From Marmoricola sp. (GTDB lineage: Bacteria > Actinomycetota > Actinomycetes > Propionibacteriales > Nocardioidaceae), in contig JASLCW010000218.1 in assembly GCA_030151765.1 (NCBI GenBank), positions 1 through 9,001 of the forward strand: a stretch of DNA of 9,001 bases, given 5' to 3'. A program made the position numbers and the translations under genes. The notes under the pieces are model-generated. The model did not search any database, had not been told where the DNA came from, and worked only from the letters and a program-made list of their open reading frames with translations. Shown here one piece after another: positions 1-5,175 of the stretch; the first letter of the stretch is position 1; every line of letters begins with the position of its first letter.

Positions 1-1
1 T

Positions 2-463
2 GAGGCGGACATCGTGGTCGTCGCCGTTCCCTGGGAGGGGCACGGCGACCTGCTGCGCGAGCTAACCGGCGAGCTCGCCGGGAAGATCGTGGTGGACTGT
101 GTCAACCCGCTCGGCTTCGACAAGCAGGGCGCCTACGCGCTCGAGGTCCCGGAGGGTTCGGCTGCGCAGCAGGCCGCCGCGATCCTCGCCACGTCGACGG
201 TGGTCGGCGCATTCCACAACGTGTCCGCCGTCGTACTCGAGGACGAGAGCCTGTCCACGGTCGACACCGACGTCCTCGTACTCGGCGACGACCGCGACGC
301 GACGGATCTGGTCCAGGAGCTCGCCGCCGTCATCCCCGGAGTCCGGGGAATCTACGGCGGTCGACTGCGCAATGCCCGCCAGGTGGAGGCCCTCACCGCC
401 AATCTCATCTCGGTCAACCGCCGCTACCGAGCACACGCCGGGTTGCGAATCACCGACGTGTGA
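2..463 (+). CDS. npdG: NADPH-dependent F420 reductase (F420H2:NADP oxidoreductase), C-terminal part
   Basis: This gene is cut by the left edge; the reading frame is open from base 2 to the TGA at 461-463, giving about 153 residues. The family (PF03807, Fno/NpdG) transfers hydride between reduced deazaflavin F420 and NADP in the cytoplasm, linking the F420 pool to NADPH. The N-terminal glycine-rich dinucleotide motif lies outside the window. What remains begins in the Rossmann core (VVVAVPWEGH), continues through the segment with VDCVNPLGFD and the GAFHNVSA stretch, and ends with the conserved C-terminus LTANLISVNRRYRAHAGLRITD, typical of this family. The next gene starts 43 bases downstream on the same strand, so the two may be co-transcribed. 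The family is clear from the C-terminal motif. The direction of the reaction in vivo cannot be read from the sequence. Confidence 0.88.
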   Translation, partial: EADIVVVAVPWEGHGDLLRELTGELAGKIVVDCVNPLGFDKQGAYALEVPEGSAAQQAAAILATSTVVGAFHNVSAVVLEDESLSTVDTDVLVLGDDRDATDLVQELAAVIPGVRGIYGGRLRNARQVEALTANLISVNRRYRAHAGLRITDV

Positions 464-506
464 CCACCATGCCCGCTTCCGAGCGGCCGATCACCAGGAG
501 CCATCC

Positions 507-1274
507 GTGGACGTGAACAAGACTGCCGCCATCGTGACCGGAGGAGCCTCCGGACTCGGCGCTCGAACCGCCGCCGCGCTCGCCGCAGCGGGCGCACGCG
601 TGTACGCCTTCGACCTGCCTGCGTCGATCGACGGGCTCGCCGAGTCGGGTCGCCTCCCCGGTGTCGAGTACGTCGGCGTCGACGTGACCGCACCCGAGGC
701 CGTCAAGGCCGCCGCCGACCGGGCCGCGTCCGGACCGGAACCGCTCCGCACGGTCGTCACCTGCGCCGGTATCGCGCCCTCCGAGCGGATCCTCGGCAAG
801 CGCGGCGGCCACGATCTCGAACGCTACGCCCGGGTCGTCGGGGTCAACCTCGTCGGCACGTTCAACGTGCTGACCCTGGCCGCCGAGCGGATCGCCGAGA
901 CCCCGGCCGACGTACACGGGCAGCGCGGCGTGGTCGTCTGCACCGCCTCGGTCGCGGCGTACGACGGCCAGGTGGGCCAGGCGGCCTACGCCTCGTCGAA
1001 GGGCGGCGTGGTCGGGCTGACCCTCCCCGCCGCCCGCGACCTCGCCCAGTACGGCATCAGGGTGATGACGATCGCCCCGGGAATCATGCTGACGCCCATG
1101 ATGGAGACGGTGTCGGAGGACTTCCGGGCCGGCCTCGCTGCCGGTGTTCCCTTCCCGCAACGCCTCGGCGATCCGGGTGAATTCGCCGAGCTGGTGCTCG
1201 CGATCGTGGGCAACGACTACCTCAACGGCGAGGTCATCCGTCTGGACGGCGCGCTGCGGATGGCACCGCGCTGA
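507..1274 (+). CDS. Short-chain dehydrogenase, type-2 3-hydroxyacyl-CoA dehydrogenase (HSD10)-like
   Basis: A 255-residue classical SDR, the usual length for the family. It carries the nucleotide-binding TGGASGLG (11-18), an Asp at 36 after strand 2 that favours NAD over NADP, the active-site Asn114, Ser148 and the YASSK motif (Tyr161, Lys165). The stretch from TASVAAYDGQVGQAAY through VPFPQRLGDP to NGEVIRLDGA closely follows human/bacterial HSD10, which oxidises 3-hydroxyacyl-CoA and 2-methyl-3-hydroxybutyryl-CoA in fatty acid and isoleucine breakdown. The usual NAG motif reads CAG (86-88), which the HSD10 group tolerates. I chose GTG 507 because AGGAG at 496-500 lies six bases upstream and the Rossmann fold starts a few residues later; GTG 513 is a weaker alternative. 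It follows the F420 reductase gene by 43 bases. The family is firm; the precise substrate is inferred. Confidence 0.9.
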   Translation: MDVNKTAAIVTGGASGLGARTAAALAAAGARVYAFDLPASIDGLAESGRLPGVEYVGVDVTAPEAVKAAADRAASGPEPLRTVVTCAGIAPSERILGKRGGHDLERYARVVGVNLVGTFNVLTLAAERIAETPADVHGQRGVVVCTASVAAYDGQVGQAAYASSKGGVVGLTLPAARDLAQYGIRVMTIAPGIMLTPMMETVSEDFRAGLAAGVPFPQRLGDPGEFAELVLAIVGNDYLNGEVIRLDGALRMAPR

Positions 1275-1287
1275 CGTCGCGGATGCC

Positions 1288-1293
1288 TATCCT
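1288..1293 (+). promoter_or_regulatory. Putative -10 element of a leaderless promoter for the phospholipase-like gene
   Basis: TATCCT (T-A at the first two and T at the last position) ends six bases before GTG 1300, so transcription would begin at about the start codon. No Shine-Dalgarno sequence is present between the SDR stop at 1274 and 1300, which supports leaderless translation. No good -35 hexamer is visible at 16-18 bases upstream, so the call is tentative. Confidence 0.4.
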
Positions 1294-1299
1294 TGGTCC

Positions 1300-2460
1300 G
1301 TGCGGATACGGGGACAGGTCGTCGAGGCGGCAGCGGCGGCGGGGCTGATCGCGCTCGCGCTCTGGCTCTCCCAATGGTTCAGCCTCGGTACGACGGGCCA
1401 GGTGCTGATCGGAGTCACGACGGCGATGTTCGTCGTGGCAGCGGGGAAGGGCACGGTCCGGTTGCCGGTGCTGCTGCTCGCGCCGGCGGCGGCGGTCGCG
1501 GTCATGGGCGGCCCGCTGATGCTGGTGATCGATACCCTGGTGCTGGTCGGCTATGCCGCGCCCATCGCCGTCGTGCTGGCCTTGCAGGTGCGGAGGCGGC
1601 CCCTTGCCGGGCTGCTGGCGCTCGGGTCGGCGGGAGCAGGACTGGCGGTGTCGACGATGGTCGCGGGCGCCTGGACGGTGGGTGAGCCGACCAGCGGCAC
1701 GGCGCTCGACGACGGCAACGGCATCATCGTCTCGATGGACACCCACGCCTTCCTGATCCAGCAGGCGAATGTCATCCTGCGCAACGACGGCCGTACCGCG
1801 ATCAGCGACTTCCTCGACAGTCCGGACCCGACGGCGCCGTACCTGAAGGTCGGCGACACGAGACGCCGGGAGAGCTACCTGTGGCGGATGCAGACCGCCG
1901 CCCGTGATGCCGACCGGAGCCTGAAGTCGAAGTACATGCCGGACCACTTCTTCAATTGGTGGACCCACCACGGCAAGGGCCTGATCGCCGGACCGTCCGC
2001 GGCGACCTGGGCCGAGCAGCAGTACGCCGAAGCGGTGCGGGCCTGGCGCGCGGGGGATCGCTCGACCGCGATGTATCACCTCGGCGCGGCCACCCACCTG
2101 GTCGACGACGGCTGTGTGCCGCCGCACGAGAGCCAGTTCGTGCCCAATCACCGGCGCTACGAGAACTGGCTGATGGCGCGACAGGACCAGGTGGCCGTCA
2201 CCAGCGGTGGCCGCTATGCCGCGGACTTCCGGGTGCACGGCGGTCATGGCGGCGACGACTGGTCGAGCGCGCACACCCGCGGCTGGGTCGACGAGTGCGC
2301 GCACCACGCGGCGGCGTACGTCATCAACACGATCCAGCCCGCGGCAGACGGACCCGGCGAGCCGAATCCGCCCGCCGGCGCCGACGGGAACTTCCGCTTC
2401 GCCCAGCGGATGACCGCGGGCTACATCGCCTTCTTCTTCGACTCCGTGGAGGGACCATGA
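1300..2460 (+). CDS. Membrane-anchored zinc-dependent phospholipase C-like protein
   Basis: A 386-residue protein in two parts. Residues 8-125 hold about five hydrophobic segments (8-27, 34-49, 55-70, 72-97, 102-125). Positive clusters at the N-terminus, 50-54 and 98-100 put the N-terminus inside and the rest outside. Residues from about 145 onward match the zinc-dependent phospholipase C/alpha-toxin fold (PF00882): MDTHAFLIQQANVIL (His149), MPDHFFNWW (His216), YHLGAATHLVDDGCVPPH (His266, Asp270, His276), then NHRRYE (His284, Glu288), and a closing TAGYIAFFFDSVEG like the end of the alpha-toxin catalytic domain. Spacing of H266-D270-H276 and H284-x3-E288 equals that of the clostridial zinc ligands. 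The Asp of the first site is uncertain (Asp203 or Asp205). The family hydrolyses phospholipid headgroups using three zinc ions, one held by an N-terminal Trp that is not obvious here. GTG 1300 is chosen because a -10-like TATCCT lies just upstream. It overlaps the next gene by ATGA. Activity is inferred. Confidence 0.82.
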   Translation: MRIRGQVVEAAAAAGLIALALWLSQWFSLGTTGQVLIGVTTAMFVVAAGKGTVRLPVLLLAPAAAVAVMGGPLMLVIDTLVLVGYAAPIAVVLALQVRRRPLAGLLALGSAGAGLAVSTMVAGAWTVGEPTSGTALDDGNGIIVSMDTHAFLIQQANVILRNDGRTAISDFLDSPDPTAPYLKVGDTRRRESYLWRMQTAARDADRSLKSKYMPDHFFNWWTHHGKGLIAGPSAATWAEQQYAEAVRAWRAGDRSTAMYHLGAATHLVDDGCVPPHESQFVPNHRRYENWLMARQDQVAVTSGGRYAADFRVHGGHGGDDWSSAHTRGWVDECAHHAAAYVINTIQPAADGPGEPNPPAGADGNFRFAQRMTAGYIAFFFDSVEGP

Positions 2461-2858
2461 CCACCCGACGACTGCCCCGCGGCGTGCCCGCGCTCCTCGC
2501 CGCGAGCGCGACGACCATCGGACTGTTGGTCAGCAGCGTGTTGATCTCGGTCGTCATCGCCGGCGCGCTCCAGTGGAAGTCGCTTCCCTCATGGGTCGAC
2601 AACGTCGTGCCGCTCCTCGTCCTCGTCGGCGGCATGGTCTTGACCGGCCGGGTCGCCGTCGACGTCGCCGGCCGGCTCGGAGTGTGGGCCTGCCTGATCG
2701 CCGCGGTGGTCGTCGGCCTGCTCGGGATGACCGCCTCGAACTCCTCGGAGGCGCACGGCGACGGCGTCGAACCGACCCAGGTGCTGATGGCGATCGCCGC
2801 CGTCGTGCTGATCACCGGCGGCGCCGCGCTCTGGACGGTACGACGCCGCCGGGCCTGA
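2457..2858 (+). CDS. Small four-helix integral membrane protein, function unknown
   Basis: A 133-residue protein I do not recognise. It has four hydrophobic segments at roughly 11-38, 48-66, 75-92 and 108-127. A basic N-terminus (MTTRRLPR), a basic loop between helices 2 and 3, and a C-terminal run of arginines place both ends in the cytoplasm. The loop after helix 3 (SNSSEAHGDGVEP) is acidic and faces out. Its ATG overlaps the TGA of the phospholipase-like gene (ATGA at 2457-2460), with GGAGGG at 2448-2453 as a close ribosome site. The two proteins are therefore probably made together, and this one may be a partner or stabiliser of the phospholipase membrane part; that is inference from coupling alone. 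A strong hairpin follows seven bases after its stop. Confidence 0.75.
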   Translation: MTTRRLPRGVPALLAASATTIGLLVSSVLISVVIAGALQWKSLPSWVDNVVPLLVLVGGMVLTGRVAVDVAGRLGVWACLIAAVVVGLLGMTASNSSEAHGDGVEPTQVLMAIAAVVLITGGAALWTVRRRRA

Positions 2859-2864
2859 CGTCGA

Positions 2865-2910
2865 GTCGAGTGCTCCGGCGCGTCAGATCCGACGCGCCGG
2901 AGCACTCGAC
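2865..2910. terminator. Perfect 20-bp inverted repeat hairpin, probable terminator
   Basis: Arms at 2865-2884 and 2891-2910 are perfectly complementary over 20 bases with a six-base loop (AGATCC). The hairpin begins seven bases after the stop at 2858 and is GC-rich. No run of T follows on either side, which is common for actinobacterial terminators. It probably ends transcription of the phospholipase unit and separates it from the promoter that starts at 2915. Confidence 0.8.
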
Positions 2911-2914
2911 CCGT

Positions 2915-2942
2915 TGAACCGGGCGGGCGCGGCATCCGTGTC
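2915..2942 (+). promoter_or_regulatory. SigL-type ECF promoter (TGAACC, 16-base spacer, CGTGTC)
   Basis: TGAACC at 2915-2920 and CGTGTC at 2937-2942, separated by 16 bases, match the consensus reported for Mycobacterium tuberculosis SigL (-35 TGAACC, -10 CGTgtr) at six of six and five of six positions. The -10 ends six bases before ATG 2949. It drives the operon that itself encodes a SigL-like sigma factor, so positive autoregulation is the natural reading. The start of the upstream hexamer lies only four bases from the hairpin at 2865-2910. Confidence 0.72.
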
Positions 2943-2948
2943 AGGGGT

Positions 2949-3482
2949 ATGGAGGCAATGAGACCAGGAGCGCTCGCCGGCGTACTCGCTGCGGTGGCGC
3001 TGGTGGCGAGCGGTTGTGGCAGTTCGGGCGGCGGCAGCGCCGGAGGATCATCGAGCCCCGGTGGTTCGGGATCGGGCACGACCGGGGCGATCCCGGTCGC
3101 GCATCTGACCACGGCCCAGGGCCTGGCCGTCTATCTCTTCGCACCCGACACCGGAGGTCGGTCGACCTGCTACGGCGGGTGCGCGCGAGCGTGGCCGCCG
3201 GTGCCGGCCGGTACGAAGCTGGCCGCGACCTCGGGCACGGTGGCCGCGGGCAGGCTCGGTACGACGACTCGCAAGGACGGCAGCAAGCAGCTCACCTTCG
3301 CGGGGCATCCGCTGTACCGCTACATCGCCGACACCAAGGCGGGTGAGACCAGTGGGCAGGGGCTGAATGCCAGCGGCGGGCTGTGGTGGCTGGTCTCGAG
3401 CTCAGGCTCGGCGATCATGTCGGGCGCTTCCTCGCCCACCGGCACCGGTTCGACGGGGAGCTCCGGTGGCTACGGCTATTGA
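2949..3482 (+). CDS. Secreted lipoprotein with PF03640-type repeats, sigma-operon member
   Basis: A 177-residue exported protein. Residues 1-22 form a lipoprotein signal peptide (basic start, hydrophobic GALAGVLAAVALV, lipobox VASG then Cys23). A Ser/Gly-rich linker (24-46) precedes a domain of the 'secreted repeat of unknown function' family (PF03640). The first repeat holds GLAVYLFAPDTGG and STCYGGCARAWPPV (Cys74-x3-Cys78); the second holds RKDGSKQLTFAGHPLYRYIADTKAGETSGQG and GGLWWLVS. The tail (152-177) is again Ser/Gly/Thr-rich and ends GGYGY. It should be attached to the outer face of the cytoplasmic membrane. The biochemical role is not known; the paired cysteines and the neighbouring redox-type anti-sigma factor hint at an envelope or redox role. 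ATG 2949 is preferred because a SigL-type -10 ends six bases upstream (leaderless); ATG 2958 has GGAGG only two bases away. It begins the operon with the sigma and anti-sigma genes. Confidence 0.87.
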   Translation: MEAMRPGALAGVLAAVALVASGCGSSGGGSAGGSSSPGGSGSGTTGAIPVAHLTTAQGLAVYLFAPDTGGRSTCYGGCARAWPPVPAGTKLAATSGTVAAGRLGTTTRKDGSKQLTFAGHPLYRYIADTKAGETSGQGLNASGGLWWLVSSSGSAIMSGASSPTGTGSTGSSGGYGY

Positions 3483-3492
3483 TGGCCGTGAC

Positions 3493-3506
3493 CGTCGCCG
3501 GCGACG
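3493..3506. repeat. 14-bp perfect palindrome just upstream of the sigma factor start
   Basis: CGTCGCCGGCGACG is self-complementary and ends three bases before ATG 3510, where a ribosome site would be expected. No Shine-Dalgarno sequence is visible there. It may be a chance GC palindrome, a protein site, or a structure that limits translation of the sigma factor. Confidence 0.35.
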
Positions 3507-3509
3507 ACA

Positions 3510-4043
3510 ATGGACGTCGTGACCGGTCCGAGCAGCCGTGAGGCGACGGACGACTTCATGCGCGCGGTCTACGCCGAGCACGGAGCCGCGTTGCTGGGCT
3601 ACGCCACTCACCTTGCCGGGGACCGGGTCCGTGCGGAGGACCTGGTCCAGGAGACGCTGGTGCGCACCTGGCAGCACGCGGGCAAGCTGGTCACCGACGA
3701 CCGGCCGCTGCGCCCGTGGCTCTTCACGGTCCTCACCAATGTCGCGCGCGATGCGCACCGGGCCCGGCAGGCGAGACCGCCGGAGACCTCCGACGCGGCA
3801 CTGCAACTCGTCCCGGAGGATGACGAACTCGAACGCGCGTTGCAGGCCTGGCAGGTCGCGGATGCGCTGCGCCGGCTCTCGTCCGACCATCGCGCGGCCC
3901 TGATCGAGACCTACTACCTCGGGCGCTCGGTGAACGAGGCGGCGCGCGCGCTCGGCGTACCACCCGGGACGGTCAAGTCCCGTTGCTACTACGCGCTGAA
4001 GGCCCTGCGCCTCGCGCTCCAGGAGAAGGGCTACACCCCGTGA
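3510..4043 (+). CDS. sigL: ECF RNA polymerase sigma factor, SigL-like
   Basis: A 177-residue extracytoplasmic-function sigma factor with only regions 2 and 4. Region 2 spans about 18-88: VYAEHGAALLGYATHLAGD, the core-binding RAEDLVQETLVRTWQH, then RPWLFTVLTNVARDAHRAR, which opens and reads the -10. Region 4 spans about 114-170 with the helix-turn-helix SVNEAARALGVPPGTVKSR, which reads the -35. The order of motifs, including RTWQH, RPWLFTV and the YYALKALRLALQE end, resembles M. tuberculosis SigL, and the operon's promoter matches the SigL consensus. It overlaps the downstream anti-sigma gene by GTGA at 4040-4043, the usual arrangement for a sigma held by its own anti-sigma. ATG 3510 is the first start in the open frame, but it has no ribosome site; GTG 3519 or ATG 3558 (just before region 2) remain possible. 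Confidence 0.9.
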   Translation: MDVVTGPSSREATDDFMRAVYAEHGAALLGYATHLAGDRVRAEDLVQETLVRTWQHAGKLVTDDRPLRPWLFTVLTNVARDAHRARQARPPETSDAALQLVPEDDELERALQAWQVADALRRLSSDHRAALIETYYLGRSVNEAARALGVPPGTVKSRCYYALKALRLALQEKGYTP

Positions 4044-4684
4044 ACCACGCAGATCTGCGACTCGCGCTCGGCGCCTATGTGCTGGGTGCGCTGGAGCCCT
4101 CCGAACATGCCGAGGTCGCCGCGCACCTCGAGGACTGTGCCGCCTGCCGCTCCGAACTGACCGATCTCGCCCCGATGCCCGGTCTGCTCGGCCGGCTGAC
4201 CGCCGACGAGGCCCGGACGACGGCCGAGGAGTCGGTTCCCGCGGCCGCACTGGAGGGCGCGCTCGCCGTGGTCGCGGCCCGGCGCCGGGTACGACGCCGG
4301 CGCTGGGCCAGCCTTGCGGCAGCGGTCGCCGTGGCGATCGCGATCGGCGTGGGTCTGAGCCTCGGTCAGGGTGATCCCGGCCGCGGCGACCTGACGATCA
4401 GTGCCACCGACGCGGGCACCCATGTCAGCGCGACGGCGAAGCTGCGTACGACGGCCTCGGGTACGTCGATCGCCCTGACGATGCGGGGGGTGCCGGCGGA
4501 GGCACGCTGCCGACTCGTCGTCGTCGACCGGTCCGGTCACCGGGAGGTCGCCGGCTCGTGGCGGGCGTCGTACGCGGGCGGCGTGAGCTTCGACGGGGCG
4601 ACCGCGATCAGTCGTCCTGCCCTCGCGCGGCTGGAGGTGGTCACCTTCGGTGGACGCCGGCTGGTGACCATCCCGGTTACGTGA
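4040..4684 (+). CDS. rslA: Zinc-binding membrane anti-sigma factor, RslA-like
   Basis: A 214-residue single-pass membrane protein. The cytoplasmic N-terminal domain is a zinc-associated anti-sigma (ZAS) fold: LGAYVLGALEPSEHAEVAAHLEDCAACRSEL contains the His29-x3-Cys33-x2-Cys36 zinc motif, followed by a helix (PGLLGRL) that would grip the sigma factor. An arginine-rich stretch (81-88) leads into one membrane helix at about 89-108, leaving residues 111-214 outside as a beta-rich domain with no obvious enzyme motif. In M. tuberculosis the matching protein RslA binds SigL and releases it on oxidation of the zinc cysteines; that behaviour is inferred here from the conserved motif. GTG 4040 overlaps the sigma stop, with AGGAGAAGGG at 4021-4030 about nine bases upstream as a good ribosome site. 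Confidence 0.88.
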   Translation: MNHADLRLALGAYVLGALEPSEHAEVAAHLEDCAACRSELTDLAPMPGLLGRLTADEARTTAEESVPAAALEGALAVVAARRRVRRRRWASLAAAVAVAIAIGVGLSLGQGDPGRGDLTISATDAGTHVSATAKLRTTASGTSIALTMRGVPAEARCRLVVVDRSGHREVAGSWRASYAGGVSFDGATAISRPALARLEVVTFGGRRLVTIPVT

Positions 4685-4695
4685 AGATCGTGGCA

Positions 4696-4709
4696 TATCG
4701 ACCTCGATA
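4696..4709. promoter_or_regulatory. Palindrome TATCGA-CC-TCGATA, probable operator for the XRE-MNT protein
   Basis: A perfect six-base inverted repeat with a two-base centre lies over the probable -35 region (TCGACC, 4698-4703) of the promoter for the gene at 4732. That gene encodes an XRE-type DNA-binding domain, and such proteins commonly bind short palindromes at their own promoters. Binding here would block RNA polymerase. Autoregulation is inferred. Confidence 0.5.
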
Positions 4710-4725
4710 ACCCCTTCGGTAGACT
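4698..4725 (+). promoter_or_regulatory. Leaderless promoter of the toxin-antitoxin operon
   Basis: TAGACT at 4720-4725 is a good actinobacterial -10 (TAnnnT). TCGACC at 4698-4703 is a modest -35 at a 16-base spacing. The -10 ends six bases before GTG 4732, and no Shine-Dalgarno sequence is present, so the mRNA probably starts at the start codon. The -35 lies within the palindrome at 4696-4709. Confidence 0.55.
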
Positions 4726-4731
4726 CGAGAG

Positions 4732-5175
4732 GTGGACATCAGGGCGGCACGCATCGCGGCGGGGATGAGCCAGTCGCAACTGGCGCGCGCCGCGCACGTC
4801 TCCCAGCCCAATCTCTCTGCCTATGAGAACCGCCGGCGGAGCCCCAGTCCCCAGGTGCTCGATCGGATCAGGCGAGCGCTGGTCGGTCGGCCGTCCGAAC
4901 GGGTCGAGCGTCACCGGAGCCTGATCATCGAACTCGTGGCCGCACACCACGCCTCGTCGCCGCGCGTCTTCGGCTCGGTGGCTCGGGGCGATGACGAGCC
5001 GGGTTCCGATGTGGACGTCCTGGTCGACTTCGCCGACGATGCCTCCCTGCTCGACGAGGTCGGCCTCCGGATCGCCCTGACCGACCTGCTGCAGGTCCCC
5101 GTGGACGTGGTCGACGCGGCCTCCTTGCGCGGAGACATGCGCGAGCGGGTGCTGCACGAGGCCGTTGCCCTGTGA
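4732..5175 (+). CDS. mntA: XRE-HTH fused to minimal nucleotidyltransferase, MntA-type antitoxin
   Basis: A 147-residue two-domain protein. Residues 1-50 are an XRE/Cro helix-turn-helix (IRAARIAAGMSQSQLARAAHVSQPNLSAYENRRRSPS). Residues about 60-147 are a minimal nucleotidyltransferase with the signature GS-x10-DxD intact (Gly81-Ser82, Asp93, Asp95 in GSVARGDDEPGSDVD) and a later acidic residue at Asp125 or Asp128 in VPVDVVD. In HEPN/MNT (type VII) systems the MNT protein neutralises its HEPN partner by transferring AMP to a tyrosine; the intact triad suggests the enzyme is active. The HTH is an extra domain compared with stand-alone MntA and probably provides autoregulation at the palindrome upstream. 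GTG 4732 is chosen because the -10 TAGACT lies six bases upstream and the HTH begins at once. It overlaps the HEPN gene by GTGA at 5172-5175. Confidence 0.87.
   Translation: MDIRAARIAAGMSQSQLARAAHVSQPNLSAYENRRRSPSPQVLDRIRRALVGRPSERVERHRSLIIELVAAHHASSPRVFGSVARGDDEPGSDVDVLVDFADDASLLDEVGLRIALTDLLQVPVDVVDAASLRGDMRERVLHEAVAL

Noticed and set aside
99..506. Upstream extension of the SDR frame
   Set aside because: It would overlap the F420 reductase gene out of frame and encode Arg/Ser-rich noise; the ribosome site at 496-500 and Rossmann start support GTG 507.
1144..1299. Upstream extension of the phospholipase-like frame
   Set aside because: It overlaps the conserved C-terminus of the SDR and adds no membrane or family sequence; GTG 1300 with a -10 six bases upstream is better.
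1234..2307. 357-codon minus-strand open frame
   Set aside because: Antisense to the phospholipase-like gene, whose zinc-ligand motifs are convincing; the antisense product is low-complexity Arg/His/Gly-rich.
4041..4046. TGAACC as a second SigL-type -35
   Set aside because: It is formed by the sigma stop and anti-sigma start codons, and no CGTGT lies 15-17 bases downstream.
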